This document shows, piece after piece, positions 16,090 through 24,259 of a DNA stretch of 47,076 nucleotides. The notes below the pieces were generated by a model. The model searched no databases. It worked only from the letters and a program-made list of their open reading frames with translations, and was not told where the DNA came from. The DNA is from Candidatus Stoquefichus sp. (GTDB lineage Bacteria; Bacillota_I; Bacilli_A; Erysipelotrichales; Coprobacillaceae): NCBI GenBank assembly GCA_021768625.1, contig JAETUM010000019.1:1-47076 (forward strand). Direction: 5' to 3'. Both the position numbers and the translations under genes were made by a program. Numbering within the stretch: the stretch's first letter is position 1; each line of letters starts with the position of its first letter.

Positions 16090-16577
16090 GATTTAATTTT
16101 TGCTATATAAACTGTATGATAATCTTTTTGCGGATACCATTTTTCATCTAAAGTAGCTTCTTTAAAGTTTTCTGGCTGAATTGTATCTTCATAAATTTTT
16201 TCAACAATAAAGACAAGTTCTGCTTCTTCAAACGTAGGAACATTTTCTAAATATGTGACATGAAAATCAACATCATGAATTTTATCTTGATCTCTACCAG
16301 AGACACTTCCTAAAATTCCCAATTCTTTTTTATAATTTCCATTGAAAAAAGAAAGAGAAAAACAATCTTGTTGATCAACAAATTCTTTTGTATAACGTTG
16401 TGGACGTATATATGCACTTACAACATTTTGGCCCCATAAAACACCAACTCCACCCCATGAAGCTGTCATTGTATTGACTTTGGTTTGATTACCTGCACTA
16501 ATTAACATCCATTCTTGACCAATTTTTGTAAATGGATTCATTTGTAAATCTTGAATATCTATTTTTTGAAATGACAT
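16068..16577 (-). CDS. Flavin reductase-like FMN-binding protein
   Basis: A 169-residue protein of the flavin reductase (HpaC/DIM6-NTAB) split-barrel family. Visible hallmarks are WMLISAGNQTKVNTMTASWG near residues 25-44, GQNVVSAYIRPQRYT (about 50-65) and DCFSLSFFNGNYKKELGIL (about 70-88). It probably binds FMN and transfers electrons from NAD(P)H to flavin, oxygen or a partner enzyme. A longer frame starts at 16625, but TAAGGAGG (minus strand, near 16586-16593) points to ATG 16577. It is divergent from the alpha/beta hydrolase gene across an AT-rich gap of about 90 bases that must hold both promoters. Confidence 0.83.
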   Translation of the reverse strand: MSFQKIDIQDLQMNPFTKIGQEWMLISAGNQTKVNTMTASWGGVGVLWGQNVVSAYIRPQRYTKEFVDQQDCFSLSFFNGNYKKELGILGSVSGRDQDKIHDVDFHVTYLENVPTFEEAELVFIVEKIYEDTIQPENFKEATLDEKWYPQKDYHTVYIAKIKSVYVKKA

Positions 16578-16669
16578 GTTATAAATCCTCCTTATTTTGA
16601 TAATATTATAACATAATATATGCAATAATTATAAAAAACAGTATAATAATATAAGTGTAGGTGATGGTA

Positions 16670-17587
16670 TTGAAAAAGGTGGTAAAGATTTTAGTTGTAT
16701 TATTGATAATTATTTCATTATTTATCATTGGATTATCTTTATATGCAGGTAATTATTTATATGATTATACATTGAATTCACATTCAGATAAAAATCTTTT
16801 TGAACATGTTGTTGTTGATGAGGAAAAAAAGCAAAAATCATATGACTGGTTAGAAAAAAACAGTCAAAATGTATCTATTATTAATGATGGCTTAAAGCTA
16901 CATGGTTATTATATTGAACAAAAAAGTGATGTTTATATGATTATGGTTCATGGATATAGAAGTGATGCTTCTGGAATTATTTCGCCTATTAAACAAATGA
17001 AAAAGAAAGGATATAATTTGTTGATACCTGATTTAAGAGGTCATGGAAAAAGTGAGGGAGATTATATCGGAATGGGATGGGATGATCGTAGAGATATACT
17101 CAAATGGATTGATTTTATCTTAAAGAAGAATAAAAATGCTTCAATTGTCTTATATGGAGTTTCCATGGGAGGAGCAACTGTTATGAATGTTGCTGGAGAA
17201 AAATTACCATCACAAGTTAAGGTTATTATTGAAGATTGCGGATATACAAGTGCTTGGGATATGATTAAAACACATATAGATATGGAAGGGCTTCAAAGTG
17301 ATATAGCTTTACATATGGCAAGTCTTATCACATATTTTAGAGCAGGATATCTTATAGAAGATGTTGAACCTATTAAACAGGTTCAAAAATCAAAAACACC
17401 TATTTTGTTTATTCATGGAGATCAAGATGACTTTGTTCCTTTTCCAATGCTTGATCAACTGTATAATGAAGCAAAATGTGAGAAACAAAAACTTGTTATT
17501 CATGGTGCAGGACATGCTGATTCTTATTCAGTGAATGCTAAAGAATACTATCAGACAATATTTGATTTTATTCAACGATATATATAA
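16670..17587 (+). CDS. Membrane-anchored alpha/beta hydrolase
   Basis: A 305-residue protein with an N-terminal membrane helix (residues about 5-25) and an alpha/beta-hydrolase domain facing outside. The oxyanion region is MVHGYRSDASG, the nucleophile elbow is G-V-Ser165-M-G-G, the acid lies in FIHGDQDDFVP and the histidine in GAGHADS. It is related to the peptidase S9-like or esterase group often named after YqkD/BAAT-like proteins; the substrate is unknown. GTG 16661 and ATG 16664 are in frame, but AGGTGATGG is the ribosome binding site and the best-spaced start is TTG 16670 (LKKVVK). A -10 TATAAT lies at about 16642-16647. Confidence 0.82.
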   Translation: MKKVVKILVVLLIIISLFIIGLSLYAGNYLYDYTLNSHSDKNLFEHVVVDEEKKQKSYDWLEKNSQNVSIINDGLKLHGYYIEQKSDVYMIMVHGYRSDASGIISPIKQMKKKGYNLLIPDLRGHGKSEGDYIGMGWDDRRDILKWIDFILKKNKNASIVLYGVSMGGATVMNVAGEKLPSQVKVIIEDCGYTSAWDMIKTHIDMEGLQSDIALHMASLITYFRAGYLIEDVEPIKQVQKSKTPILFIHGDQDDFVPFPMLDQLYNEAKCEKQKLVIHGAGHADSYSVNAKEYYQTIFDFIQRYI

Positions 17588-17598
17588 TAGAACTTTGC

Positions 17599-17644
17599 AA
17601 GGGTCGATAAGACCCTTTAAAACTTTTAATAGCTATTAAGTTTT
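17599..17644 (+). terminator. Two adjacent hairpins after the hydrolase gene
   Basis: AAGGGTC (17599-17605) / GACCCTT (17611-17617) forms a GC-containing stem. Directly after it, AAAACTTTTAATAG / CTATTAAGTTTT (17619-17644) forms a second, almost perfect palindrome with one bulged base. The T run after the first stem is broken, so termination may be partial. Confidence 0.55.
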
Positions 17645-17671
17645 AATCCTTTGATGAAGAGGCATTATAAC

Positions 17672-17991
17672 ATGGAAGAACTATGAATGATTTATCATTA
17701 TGAAAATAAAAGCGTTAATATTGTTGACGAGTAATGTTATAAAAGATATTATGATGATAAGAATGCTTTTAATGACTACGAAAATAAAGCTCTTGATTTA
17801 GGGGAAAAAGGTACTATTATATTGATATTAATGTGAGAAACAATTAATTGAATAATTTAAATAAAGATAGAATTAGTGATACAATAAAAAGTGTATCTTT
17901 GGTAGCAGGAACGATTTATACTGTCTTAATTTCATATACTAGACCTAATGGGACAAAAGTAGTTAGTTATATAGAAGGGGGGATATTTTAA
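17672..17991 (+). pseudogene. Decayed gene of unknown function
   Basis: One frame reads from ATG 17672 through stops at 17684 and near 17732 and gives YYDDKNAFNDYENKALDLGEKGT. It then shifts by one base near 17813-17822, where the neighbouring frame continues as YIDINVRNN, passes a stop at 17845-17847, and runs open as DRISDTIKSVSLVAGTIY and RPNGTKVVSYIEGGIF to TAA 17989-17991. The continuous protein-like composition across two frames with three stops and one shift shows a dead gene of roughly 105 codons. I do not recognise the family. Its last stop overlaps the next gene's start codon (TAATG), so the two once formed an operon. Confidence 0.65.
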
Positions 17992-18200
17992 TGAAAAGAA
18001 TAGATTATTTTTTGGGGCTTTCATTTATTTCGTTTATTTTATGTATAGGTTTAACAGATGTGCAGATAACTTCATTGAATGGATATTTTTATTTTTTAGG
18101 TAATGAGGGAAATTTATTGTTATATTTATCAGTTCCATGTTTAATAACATTTATGATTTGTTTGGTTAAAGAGATACTATGTTTTATAAAGAAAAAATAA
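17991..18200 (+). CDS. Small two-helix membrane protein, unknown function
   Basis: A 69-residue protein with two hydrophobic helices (about residues 6-24 and 42-62) joined by a short loop (DVQITSLNGYFYFLGNEGN) and a basic tail IKKK. I do not recognise a family. The ribosome binding site GAAGGGGGG sits at 17974-17982 and the start overlaps the stop of the decayed upstream frame, so its original partner is lost. It may still be expressed. A hairpin follows at 18219-18248. Confidence 0.55.
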   Translation: MKRIDYFLGLSFISFILCIGLTDVQITSLNGYFYFLGNEGNLLLYLSVPCLITFMICLVKEILCFIKKK

Positions 18201-18218
18201 TCAATTGGTTTAAAATAA

Positions 18219-18248
18219 AAATAGGTAGGCTATCTAGTCTACCTATTT
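18219..18248. terminator. Hairpin between convergent small genes
   Basis: AAATAGGTAG (18219-18228) pairs perfectly with CTACCTATTT (18239-18248). The T-rich tail is better on the minus strand, so it most likely ends the 60-residue minus-strand gene, and may serve both. Confidence 0.65.
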
Positions 18249-18287
18249 GTTATACAGCTAAGTTTAAGTGGGAATAGAAACTAAGTT

Positions 18288-18470
18288 TTAATTCTCTAAA
18301 CCTCGGATTCTATTTTTTTCATGGAACAATAATCTTCTAGATTCTTCCAAATACTCAATAGATTTTGTTATTAATTCTTTTTGTTCATCAGTTATTTCCA
18401 TTTCATCTAACTGAATAAGTAATTCGATAGTCTTGTAAATGACATCTAAAGATCCAACAATGTTTTCCAT
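18288..18470 (-). CDS. Small helical protein, unknown function
   Basis: A 60-residue, charged, probably all-helical protein (ENIVGSLDVIYKTIELLIQL then EITDEQKELITKSIEYLEES). AAGGAGAT on the minus strand lies 8-9 bases before ATG 18470, a strong ribosome binding site that makes it a credible gene. It has no signal peptide and I do not recognise a family. It lies about 50 bases downstream of the ABC transporter operon on the same strand, and could be its last gene or have its own promoter (TATAAT-like sequence just after that operon). Regulators and immunity proteins are often this small, but nothing in the sequence shows such a role. Confidence 0.6.
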   Translation of the reverse strand: MENIVGSLDVIYKTIELLIQLDEMEITDEQKELITKSIEYLEESRRLLFHEKNRIRGLEN

Positions 18471-18519
18471 AAATTCATCTCCTTATGTAATTTTATTTTC
18501 CTTTCTTTGGACAGATATA

Positions 18520-18981
18520 TTATACAATATGAGATAGTAAAAGTATAAGAATTATCATATAAATAAAACTGTATTTATGCATAAAAAAACGATATAGAAC
18601 AAAAAGGGACGAAAAGTATATCCACATAATGTGTAGTATAATATCTATAATAGGAACAGTATGCATAGTGATAGCAAATAGTATAATATGAATAACCATA
18701 TAACTTATCGCAAGTAGGATAAATTTTTTACTCATCATCATTGTATATTGGTTGTGTGATATACGAATATGTATAAAAGTATATAATTGATGATATTGAT
18801 AAATTAAAATATAAAAGTAATATGCCCAAAAGAATTGTATACAAATGAAATAAAGGTAAAATGATGTAGATGGTTGAGCTCGCAAAACAATAGCAACCAT
18901 TTCATCATATGAAAAAATATGACAGAGTGTCAAAAATACAACGATATAAAGAAATATTAGTTTAGTATATTTCATCTTCAT
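18520..18981 (-). CDS. ABC transporter-associated membrane protein
   Basis: A membrane protein of about 153 residues with roughly four hydrophobic segments and many Tyr, Phe, Ile and His residues. It overlaps the end of the ATPase gene, and ATG 18981 or 18975 is the likely start. I see no family signature. Position and hydrophobicity suggest a permease or accessory subunit of the adjacent ABC transporter. Together with two other unlike membrane proteins and one ATPase it resembles bacteriocin-immunity or antimicrobial-peptide type exporters, in which permeases are poorly conserved. Confidence 0.6.
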   Translation of the reverse strand: MKMKYTKLIFLYIVVFLTLCHIFSYDEMVAIVLRAQPSTSFYLYFICIQFFWAYYFYILIYQYHQLYTFIHIRISHNQYTMMMSKKFILLAISYMVIHIILFAITMHTVPIIDIILHIMWIYFSSLFVLYRFFMHKYSFIYMIILILLLSHIV

Positions 18982-19570
18982 AAAGTGTACCATGTTCTAA
19001 ATGATAAATGTGATTAAATGGTAATTCTTTTAAGAAGTCATGTGATGCAATTATAATTGTTTTACCATCTTTATGTAATTGTATAATGATTTTACAAAAA
19101 GTTTCTATAGCCTCCTTATCTAGCCCTCTTGTTGGCTCATCTAATAATATTAAGTTTTGATCTTCCATGATAGCTTGAATAATTCCAGCTTTTTGACGCA
19201 TACCAAGTGAATAATTTTTCATAGCTGCACGACTATGCAAATCTAAGTGAAATTCTTGACAGAGAGTTTCTATTTTCTTTTGATCGTAATTTTTTTGTAG
19301 TGATGATAAAAATCGTAAATTATAATGAAGTGTTTCATGATCAAGAAAGCCAGGGTTTTCTATCAACGCACCAATATGAGCGTGTGATGATAATTCTATT
19401 TCTCCGCTATCTTTTTCTAATATACCACATATTATTTTAAATAAAGTTGATTTTCCTGAACCATTAATACCATGTATATAGATTAAATCTCCATCATTAA
19501 TTTGAACTGATAAGTGATGAAGTACATTTTGTTTATGAAATGATTTAGATAATTGATTAATATTTAACAT
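18962..19570 (-). CDS. ABC transporter ATPase subunit (BcrA/lantibiotic-immunity-like)
   Basis: A 202-residue ATPase: Walker A HGINGSGKST (about residues 34-43), a Q-loop-like region GALIENPGF, a signature with Tyr-Ser-Leu-Gly-Met-Arg-Gln and Walker B LILLDEPTRGLD, then the switch histidine in IIASHD. It is short (typical length 220-300), ending soon after the switch region, as in small peptide-export ATPases. AAAGGAG precedes ATG 19570. It energises export or sensing by the membrane proteins encoded on both sides. The set is divergent from a LytTR regulator, which suggests inducible defence against a peptide or antibiotic; this is inferred from context. Confidence 0.88.
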   Translation of the reverse strand: MLNINQLSKSFHKQNVLHHLSVQINDGDLIYIHGINGSGKSTLFKIICGILEKDSGEIELSSHAHIGALIENPGFLDHETLHYNLRFLSSLQKNYDQKKIETLCQEFHLDLHSRAAMKNYSLGMRQKAGIIQAIMEDQNLILLDEPTRGLDKEAIETFCKIIIQLHKDGKTIIIASHDFLKELPFNHIYHLEHGTLYEDEIY

Positions 19571-19582
19571 AACTTTTCTCCT

Positions 19583-20080
19583 TTATATATACTTTATCCA
19601 TGTAAAATGGAAGATGAAATTAATAAATATAGGAATAGACAAATACATAAAATTTTTCTTTTTTCCTAACTGTAAATAAACAATAGAACATTCAAAACAA
19701 CAAATCATAAGATTAGTTATCATAAAACATATAGTCATCCATAAATCTGATGCCAATATAGAACCAAAAAAGAAATAATATCCAATATAAATCATAAAAT
19801 TATAAAGCATAGCAATTCCTATCATACAGAGATATGTAAGGATATAAAACTTATCAAAACCAATACGAATAATTAGAGGATATGTTAACTGATTTAAACG
19901 ATAAACATATTGATAAGTAAAAAGTAAAAAAATGTTATTAAGATACACTGTAAGATAGTGAGAATAAATTAAACATGCTGTATAGGTGTCTTTGCCACAT
20001 AATAATGGTGAAGCAATAAAAGCAAGTAATAAGATAATAAGTAACTTATAATCAAGGATTTTAAAAAATATTTTAATCAT
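19583..20080 (-). CDS. ABC transporter permease-like membrane protein
   Basis: A 165-residue protein with about five hydrophobic helices and no recognisable catalytic motif. The frame extends upstream to 20125, but GGAGGT on the minus strand near 20088-20093 fits ATG 20080 (IKIFFKILDYK). It begins inside the end of the upstream permease gene (8-base overlap) and ends 12 bases before the ATPase start, so the three are co-translated. It is interpreted as a half-size permease subunit. Confidence 0.65.
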   Translation of the reverse strand: MIKIFFKILDYKLLIILLLAFIASPLLCGKDTYTACLIYSHYLTVYLNNIFLLFTYQYVYRLNQLTYPLIIRIGFDKFYILTYLCMIGIAMLYNFMIYIGYYFFFGSILASDLWMTICFMITNLMICCFECSIVYLQLGKKKNFMYLSIPIFINFIFHFTWIKYI

Positions 20081-20912
20081 TATGTAACCTCCATCGATAC
20101 ATATAACGAAAACCACCCCAGGCACATGACATATAAATCATAAATGTTATCAAATAAATAACCCAATAATGAAGTTGAAAAGGATTTTCATGAACACCCT
20201 CTATACCTAGACAAACAAGATTGTTGATTTGAAGTAAGAGAGCAGCATTATTTATAGGTAAACATGTTTGTAGTAAAGCAGGTAATAATACAAAGAGTAT
20301 TCCTATTAAAACACCACTACAACGATACACAAAAGGATTACGAATGAAAATCTGAAACGAAAATAAAAGTGCAGAGACAATACCATATCCAAAAGAGGTC
20401 ATGATAATAAATGATATAAGATTATATAGTTCGTTTTTAAATAGCAATTGTGTTGTTGCATAGTACATTTCTGGATATATCATGCTATTAAAATGAATTG
20501 GTAAATAGAAACAGTGAATAATTAAAAGAACTAAAATTTCAAAGATAAAAATAATAAGAGTTGTTAAAAGAATATTTAATATATAGATATAAAGGTAATA
20601 TTCTTTTTTAGGTAAACGAGTTTCTATAGGATAATGAGCATGGGATATATATGTTGTTAAAAAGTCACAAGAAACAATATTGGGTAATAGCAACATAAGA
20701 CATATAAAATGATATGGATTAAGACCAATAGAGTGAATATAATAAAAAAATTCTAAACCAGCATTAGGATAGGTTTGCTCATATCCAGTATGAGAGAATA
20801 TGGATTGTTGATAAACAATGAATAAACTTATATTGATTAGTATAAATATTCCAATGAGAATAATAGCTTTTTCTTTATGAAAAAAAGATAAACAAAGTTG
20901 TTTAAAGATCAT
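20073..20912 (-). CDS. ABC transporter permease
   Basis: A 279-residue protein with about six hydrophobic helices, starting IFKQLCLSFFHKEKAIILIG. The first helix is followed by a large external segment (VYQQSIFSHTGYEQTYPNAG), an arrangement seen in ABC-2 type permeases. An upstream extension to 21056 is open, but AGGAGG on the minus strand just upstream fits ATG 20912; the extension would run through the intergenic promoter region. It is the first gene of a four-gene minus-strand operon and diverges from the LytTR regulator gene. The substrate is unknown; a peptide or bacteriocin is plausible. Confidence 0.72.
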   Translation of the reverse strand: MIFKQLCLSFFHKEKAIILIGIFILINISLFIVYQQSIFSHTGYEQTYPNAGLEFFYYIHSIGLNPYHFICLMLLLPNIVSCDFLTTYISHAHYPIETRLPKKEYYLYIYILNILLTTLIIFIFEILVLLIIHCFYLPIHFNSMIYPEMYYATTQLLFKNELYNLISFIIMTSFGYGIVSALLFSFQIFIRNPFVYRCSGVLIGILFVLLPALLQTCLPINNAALLLQINNLVCLGIEGVHENPFQLHYWVIYLITFMIYMSCAWGGFRYMYRWRLHND

Positions 20913-20960
20913 GTTGTTTTCCTCCTTTTTTGCATAATTTCTAATAAAAAAAGACAAAAA

Positions 20961-21007
20961 TGGATAAAATGTAACAAATTTAACATAAAATTGGATAAAT
21001 TTTACCA
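20961..21007. promoter_or_regulatory. Direct repeats, candidate LytTR binding sites
   Basis: TGGATAAAATGTAACA (20961-20976) and TGGATAAATTTTACCA (20992-21007) match at 13 of 16 bases and are 31 bases apart, close to three helical turns. They lie between the divergent transporter operon and regulator gene. LytTR regulators bind paired direct repeats, though usually about two turns apart, so the assignment is inferred. Confidence 0.5.
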
Positions 21008-21057
21008 AACAAAATAAAAGAGATAGTCTAAAATATAAGTATGGAGGAGATAACAAA

Positions 21058-21762
21058 ATGAATATATTAATTTGTGATGAAAAAAAAGAATTTGTGGAAG
21101 AGTGGAAAGAAAGATTATTGAAGTTTATATCAGATAATCCCTATATCAAAATGAAGCTTTGTACAAGTATTGAAGAAGCTAAAGAGATGTTAAATGAAAT
21201 ATCTTTTGATATTGCATTTCTAGATACAGAGGTCAATGGAGAGAGTACATTAGAGTTAGTAGAAGACTTACGTATAAAAAACTATCATTGTGCGATTATT
21301 TTTGTAAGCAATCATTATGAGCATATTTCGCAAAGTTTTGCAATACGTGCATTTCAATTTTTATTTAAGGATATAGATGATGAAATATTAGAAAGTGAAT
21401 TAGAACGTGCTACACAATTGTATATTAGAAATAAGGCAAGATGTGTTTTACATACTATGGATGGAGTTGAAACTTTTTTTCCAAATGAAATTTTGTATAT
21501 TGAAACAAGAAATCGTAAAACAAAGATGATGACAAAAAAAGGGGAGTTTTATGGTGAAGTGGAAAATATAATGAAGTTGAAAAATAATTTATTAGAGTTT
21601 GGTTTTTTTCAAATACATCAAAGTTATTTTCTAAATCTTAATTCTATTTTATCGGTTAGAAAAGGTGAAGTACAATTAATGAATGGGGAAGTTATTCCTA
21701 CTTCTATCTTAAATAGAAAAGAAGTTAAAGATAAGTTAGAAGAATTTTTAAAACGTCCTTAA
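21058..21762 (+). CDS. LytTR-family response regulator
   Basis: A 234-residue protein with an N-terminal receiver domain (residues 1-120) and a C-terminal LytTR DNA-binding domain (about 130-230). The phosphate acceptor is Asp56 (AFLDTEVNG), the acidic pocket is Asp7-Glu8 and the conserved lysine is in FLFKDID. The LytTR part shows YIETRNRKTKMMTKKGEFYGEV in pieces: EILYIETRNRK and FFQIHQSYFLNLNSI. The ribosome binding site GGAGGAG precedes ATG 21058. No sensor kinase gene is adjacent, so its kinase is elsewhere or it works without one. It is divergent from the ABC transporter operon, which is its probable target. Confidence 0.88.
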   Translation: MNILICDEKKEFVEEWKERLLKFISDNPYIKMKLCTSIEEAKEMLNEISFDIAFLDTEVNGESTLELVEDLRIKNYHCAIIFVSNHYEHISQSFAIRAFQFLFKDIDDEILESELERATQLYIRNKARCVLHTMDGVETFFPNEILYIETRNRKTKMMTKKGEFYGEVENIMKLKNNLLEFGFFQIHQSYFLNLNSILSVRKGEVQLMNGEVIPTSILNRKEVKDKLEEFLKRP

Positions 21763-21799
21763 TATTTTAAAAATAGAGAATATTTTTTAGAATAAAAGA

Positions 21800-21828
21800 T
21801 TGAAAAAAATGTTGATAAATGATATTCT
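21800..21828 (+). promoter_or_regulatory. Promoter of the purine cluster
   Basis: TTGAAA (21800-21805), 17-base spacer, TATTCT (21823-21828), immediately before the ZTP aptamer. Confidence 0.55.
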
Positions 21829-21930
21829 TATGGTGGTTATACAACTGGCGGAAGTGGAATTAACCACATGGAGTATAATGTACAAGAGTCGACCGTCTGG
21901 GCAAATGTCTGGACGAGTAGGCTCTTTTTT
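21829..21930 (+). ncRNA. ZTP (pfl) riboswitch with terminator
   Basis: The leader contains the hallmarks of the pfl/ZTP aptamer: a first stem GTGGTTA...TAACCAC (about 21832-21867) with an internal ACTGGCGGAAGTGGAA, then the highly conserved CCGTCTGGGCA (21893-21903). AAGAGTC (21884-21890) pairs with GGCTCTT (20-base window 21920-21926) and is followed by TTTTTT, an intrinsic terminator that overlaps the aptamer's 3' domain. ZTP (5-aminoimidazole-4-carboxamide riboside triphosphate) builds up when 10-formyl-THF is scarce. Binding should block the terminator and turn on formate-THF ligase and the purine genes downstream, exactly the gene set expected. Confidence 0.93.
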
Positions 21931-22036
21931 GTGTTTTGTTAAAATACATAGATATATCATTGAGAAAAGTGAAGATTTATGATATAAAATAAGTGTTGAA
22001 GTCCTTATAAAAATATAAAAAAGAAAGGGTGGCATC

Positions 22037-23707
22037 ATGTTAACAGATGTAGAAATCGCACAAAGTGCAAAAATGAAACCAATTAAAGAAATCGCTGAGA
22101 AAGTAGGATTAGATGAAGATGATTTAGAACTTTATGGAAAATATAAAGCAAAGATTTCATTAGAAGCTATTCAAAAATTAAAAAATAATAAAGATGGGAA
22201 ATTGGTATTAGTAACTGCTATTAACCCTACACCTGCTGGTGAAGGAAAAACAACAACAATGATAGGTTTATCTCAAGCATTAAATAAGTTAGGGAAAAAA
22301 TCAATTGTTGCTATGCGTGAACCGAGTTTAGGTCCTTGCTTTGGAATTAAAGGTGGAGCAGCTGGTGGTGGATATGCTCAAGTTGTGCCAATGGAAGACA
22401 TTAATTTACATTTTACTGGAGATATTCATGCAATTACAACTGCTAATAACTTAATTGCAGCAATGTTAGATAACTCTATTCAACAAGGAAATCCTTTAGA
22501 TATTGATACAAGACAAATCGTATGGAAAAGAGTTGTAGACTTAAATGATAGAGCTTTAAGACATACTATCTGTGGTTTAGGTGGAAAAGTCAATGGAGTT
22601 CCTAGAGAAGATGGATTTGATATTACAGTAGCAAGTGAGGTTATGGCTATTCTTTGTTTAGCAACTTCTCTTGATGATTTAAAGAAAAGAGCAGGACGTA
22701 TGATCGTTGCTTATAATCATGCTGGAGAACCTGTTACTGTTGATGATATTCAAGCAACAGGAGCTGTGACATTATTATTAAAAGATGCTATTAAACCAAA
22801 CTTGGTACAAACATTAGATCATACACCTGTATTTGTTCATGGTGGACCATTTGCTAATATTGCTCATGGATGTAACTCTGTTATGGCAACACAACTTGCT
22901 ATGAAGTTAGGAGATTATGCTATTACTGAAGCAGGATTTGGTGCAGATTTAGGGGCCGAAAAGTTCCTAGATATTAAATGTCGTCAAGCTGGACTTTCTC
23001 CAGATGCTGTTGTTATTGTAGCAACTGTTCGTGCATTAAAGATGCATGGAGGTGTTGCTAAAAAAGATTTAGGTGTTGAAAACTTAGAAGCTTTAAGAAA
23101 AGGTATTGAAAATCTTGAAAAGCATATAGAAAATATTGCTAAATATCATTTACCAAGCGTTGTTGCTATTAATGCATTCCCAACTGATACAGAGGCTGAA
23201 TTACAATTATTAAATGAGATTTGTAAAAATAAAGGCGTAGATGTAGCAATCAGTAAAGTATGGGAAAAAGGTGCTGATGGTGGAATTGAATTAGCAGAAA
23301 AATTACTTGAAGTTTTAGAGACAAAAGAAGCTCATTTTGCTCCTATTTATGATTTAAAACTTCCAATTGCTGATAAAATCAGAACAATTGCTCAAGAAAT
23401 ATATGGTGCAGATGATGTCACTTTCACTAAGAAAGTGTTAAATAAGATGAAGAAGTATGAAGCACAAGGATTAGGAGAACTTCCTATCTGTGTAGCAAAA
23501 ACACAATATTCTTTATCTGATGATCAAACATTACTAGGAAGACCAACTGGTTTTAAAGTAACTATTAATGATTTGATTCCTAATACTGGAGCAGGATTCT
23601 TAGTTGCTATTAGTGGAGACATCATGCGTATGCCAGGGTTACCTAAGGTACCTGCTGCTGTCAATATGGATATTGATGAAAATGGAAAAATTGTAGGATT
23701 ATTCTAA
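22037..23707 (+). CDS. fhs: Formate--tetrahydrofolate ligase
   Basis: A 556-residue enzyme, the usual length, that makes 10-formyl-THF from formate, THF and ATP in the cytoplasm. Visible features are the P-loop-like [19 protein letters not shown] near residue 62, [31 protein letters not shown] and [16 protein letters not shown], all typical of Fhs. AAAGGGTGG precedes ATG 22037. It is the first gene after the ZTP riboswitch. Its product is the formyl donor for PurN and PurH, encoded downstream in the same cluster, and it could also feed formate from glycyl-radical metabolism into one-carbon units. Confidence 0.97.
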   Translation: MLTDVEIAQSAKMKPIKEIAEKVGLDEDDLELYGKYKAKISLEAIQKLKNNKDGKLVLVTAINPTPAGEGKTTTMIGLSQALNKLGKKSIVAMREPSLGPCFGIKGGAAGGGYAQVVPMEDINLHFTGDIHAITTANNLIAAMLDNSIQQGNPLDIDTRQIVWKRVVDLNDRALRHTICGLGGKVNGVPREDGFDITVASEVMAILCLATSLDDLKKRAGRMIVAYNHAGEPVTVDDIQATGAVTLLLKDAIKPNLVQTLDHTPVFVHGGPFANIAHGCNSVMATQLAMKLGDYAITEAGFGADLGAEKFLDIKCRQAGLSPDAVVIVATVRALKMHGGVAKKDLGVENLEALRKGIENLEKHIENIAKYHLPSVVAINAFPTDTEAELQLLNEICKNKGVDVAISKVWEKGADGGIELAEKLLEVLETKEAHFAPIYDLKLPIADKIRTIAQEIYGADDVTFTKKVLNKMKKYEAQGLGELPICVAKTQYSLSDDQTLLGRPTGFKVTINDLIPNTGAGFLVAISGDIMRMPGLPKVPAAVNMDIDENGKIVGLF

Positions 23708-23727
23708 AAGAGACGTTTGTCTCTTTT
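23706..23727 (+). terminator. Hairpin between fhs and purE
   Basis: AAAAGAGAC (23706-23714), loop GTTT, GTCTCTTTT (23719-23727). It overlaps the fhs stop codon. The following run is only four T bases, so it is more likely an attenuating or RNA-stabilising hairpin than a full terminator. Confidence 0.5.
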
Positions 23728-23755
23728 GGTGTTTAAAAGAAAGGACGGGAAATAT

Positions 23756-24244
23756 ATGAAAGTTGCAATTATTATGGGGTCTACAAGTGATTTACCTAAA
23801 GTAGAACCAGCAATTGAAATTTTGAAAAGTTATGGTGTTGAAGTGAACGTAAGATGTCTTTCAGCCCATCGAGCACATTTAGGGTTAAGTGCTTTTATTA
23901 AAGAAACAGAAACTGATGGAACAGAAGTGATTATTACAGCTGCTGGGATGGCTGCTGCACTTCCTGGGGTTGTTGCTTCTCAAACTGTATTACCAGTTAT
24001 TGGAGTTCCTATTAGTGGGGCAACATTAGATGGTATGGACGCATTGTTATCAATTGTACAAATGCCTTCTGGTATACCAGTAGCAACTGTAGCTATTAAT
24101 GGAAGTAAAAATGCTGCTTACTTAGCATTACAAATCATGGCAATTAAACATGAAAGTATTAAAACTCAATTATTAGATTATCGAAAAGAAATGGAAGTTA
24201 GCGCAATGAAGGCTAATGACGAAGTTATAGAAAAATATAAATAA
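23756..24244 (+). CDS. purE: PurE, 5-(carboxyamino)imidazole ribonucleotide mutase / AIR carboxylase
   Basis: A 162-residue PurE-fold protein with the nucleotide-binding IIMGSTSDLPKVEPA, the active-site SAHRAH and AAGMAAALPGVVA, and GVPISGATLDGMDALLSIVQMPSGIPVAT. It makes CAIR for purine synthesis. There is no purK in the cluster, so it may act as a direct AIR carboxylase or purK may lie elsewhere. The SAHRAH loop differs from the SAHRTP that I remember for class I enzymes. The frame is open from 23717, but AAAGGACGGG supports ATG 23756. It lies between fhs and purC in the same orientation. Confidence 0.92.
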   Translation: MKVAIIMGSTSDLPKVEPAIEILKSYGVEVNVRCLSAHRAHLGLSAFIKETETDGTEVIITAAGMAAALPGVVASQTVLPVIGVPISGATLDGMDALLSIVQMPSGIPVATVAINGSKNAAYLALQIMAIKHESIKTQLLDYRKEMEVSAMKANDEVIEKYK

Positions 24245-24259
24245 GAGAGGAAAAGGAAA

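Noticed and set aside
20912-21056. N-terminal extension of the first ABC permease to 21056.
   Set aside because: It runs through the divergent promoter region and repeats; AGGAGG sits right before ATG 20912.
21800-21982. A 60-codon frame, and an 83-codon antisense frame, upstream of fhs.
   Set aside because: Both cover the ZTP riboswitch and its terminator; neither has a ribosome binding site or protein-like composition.
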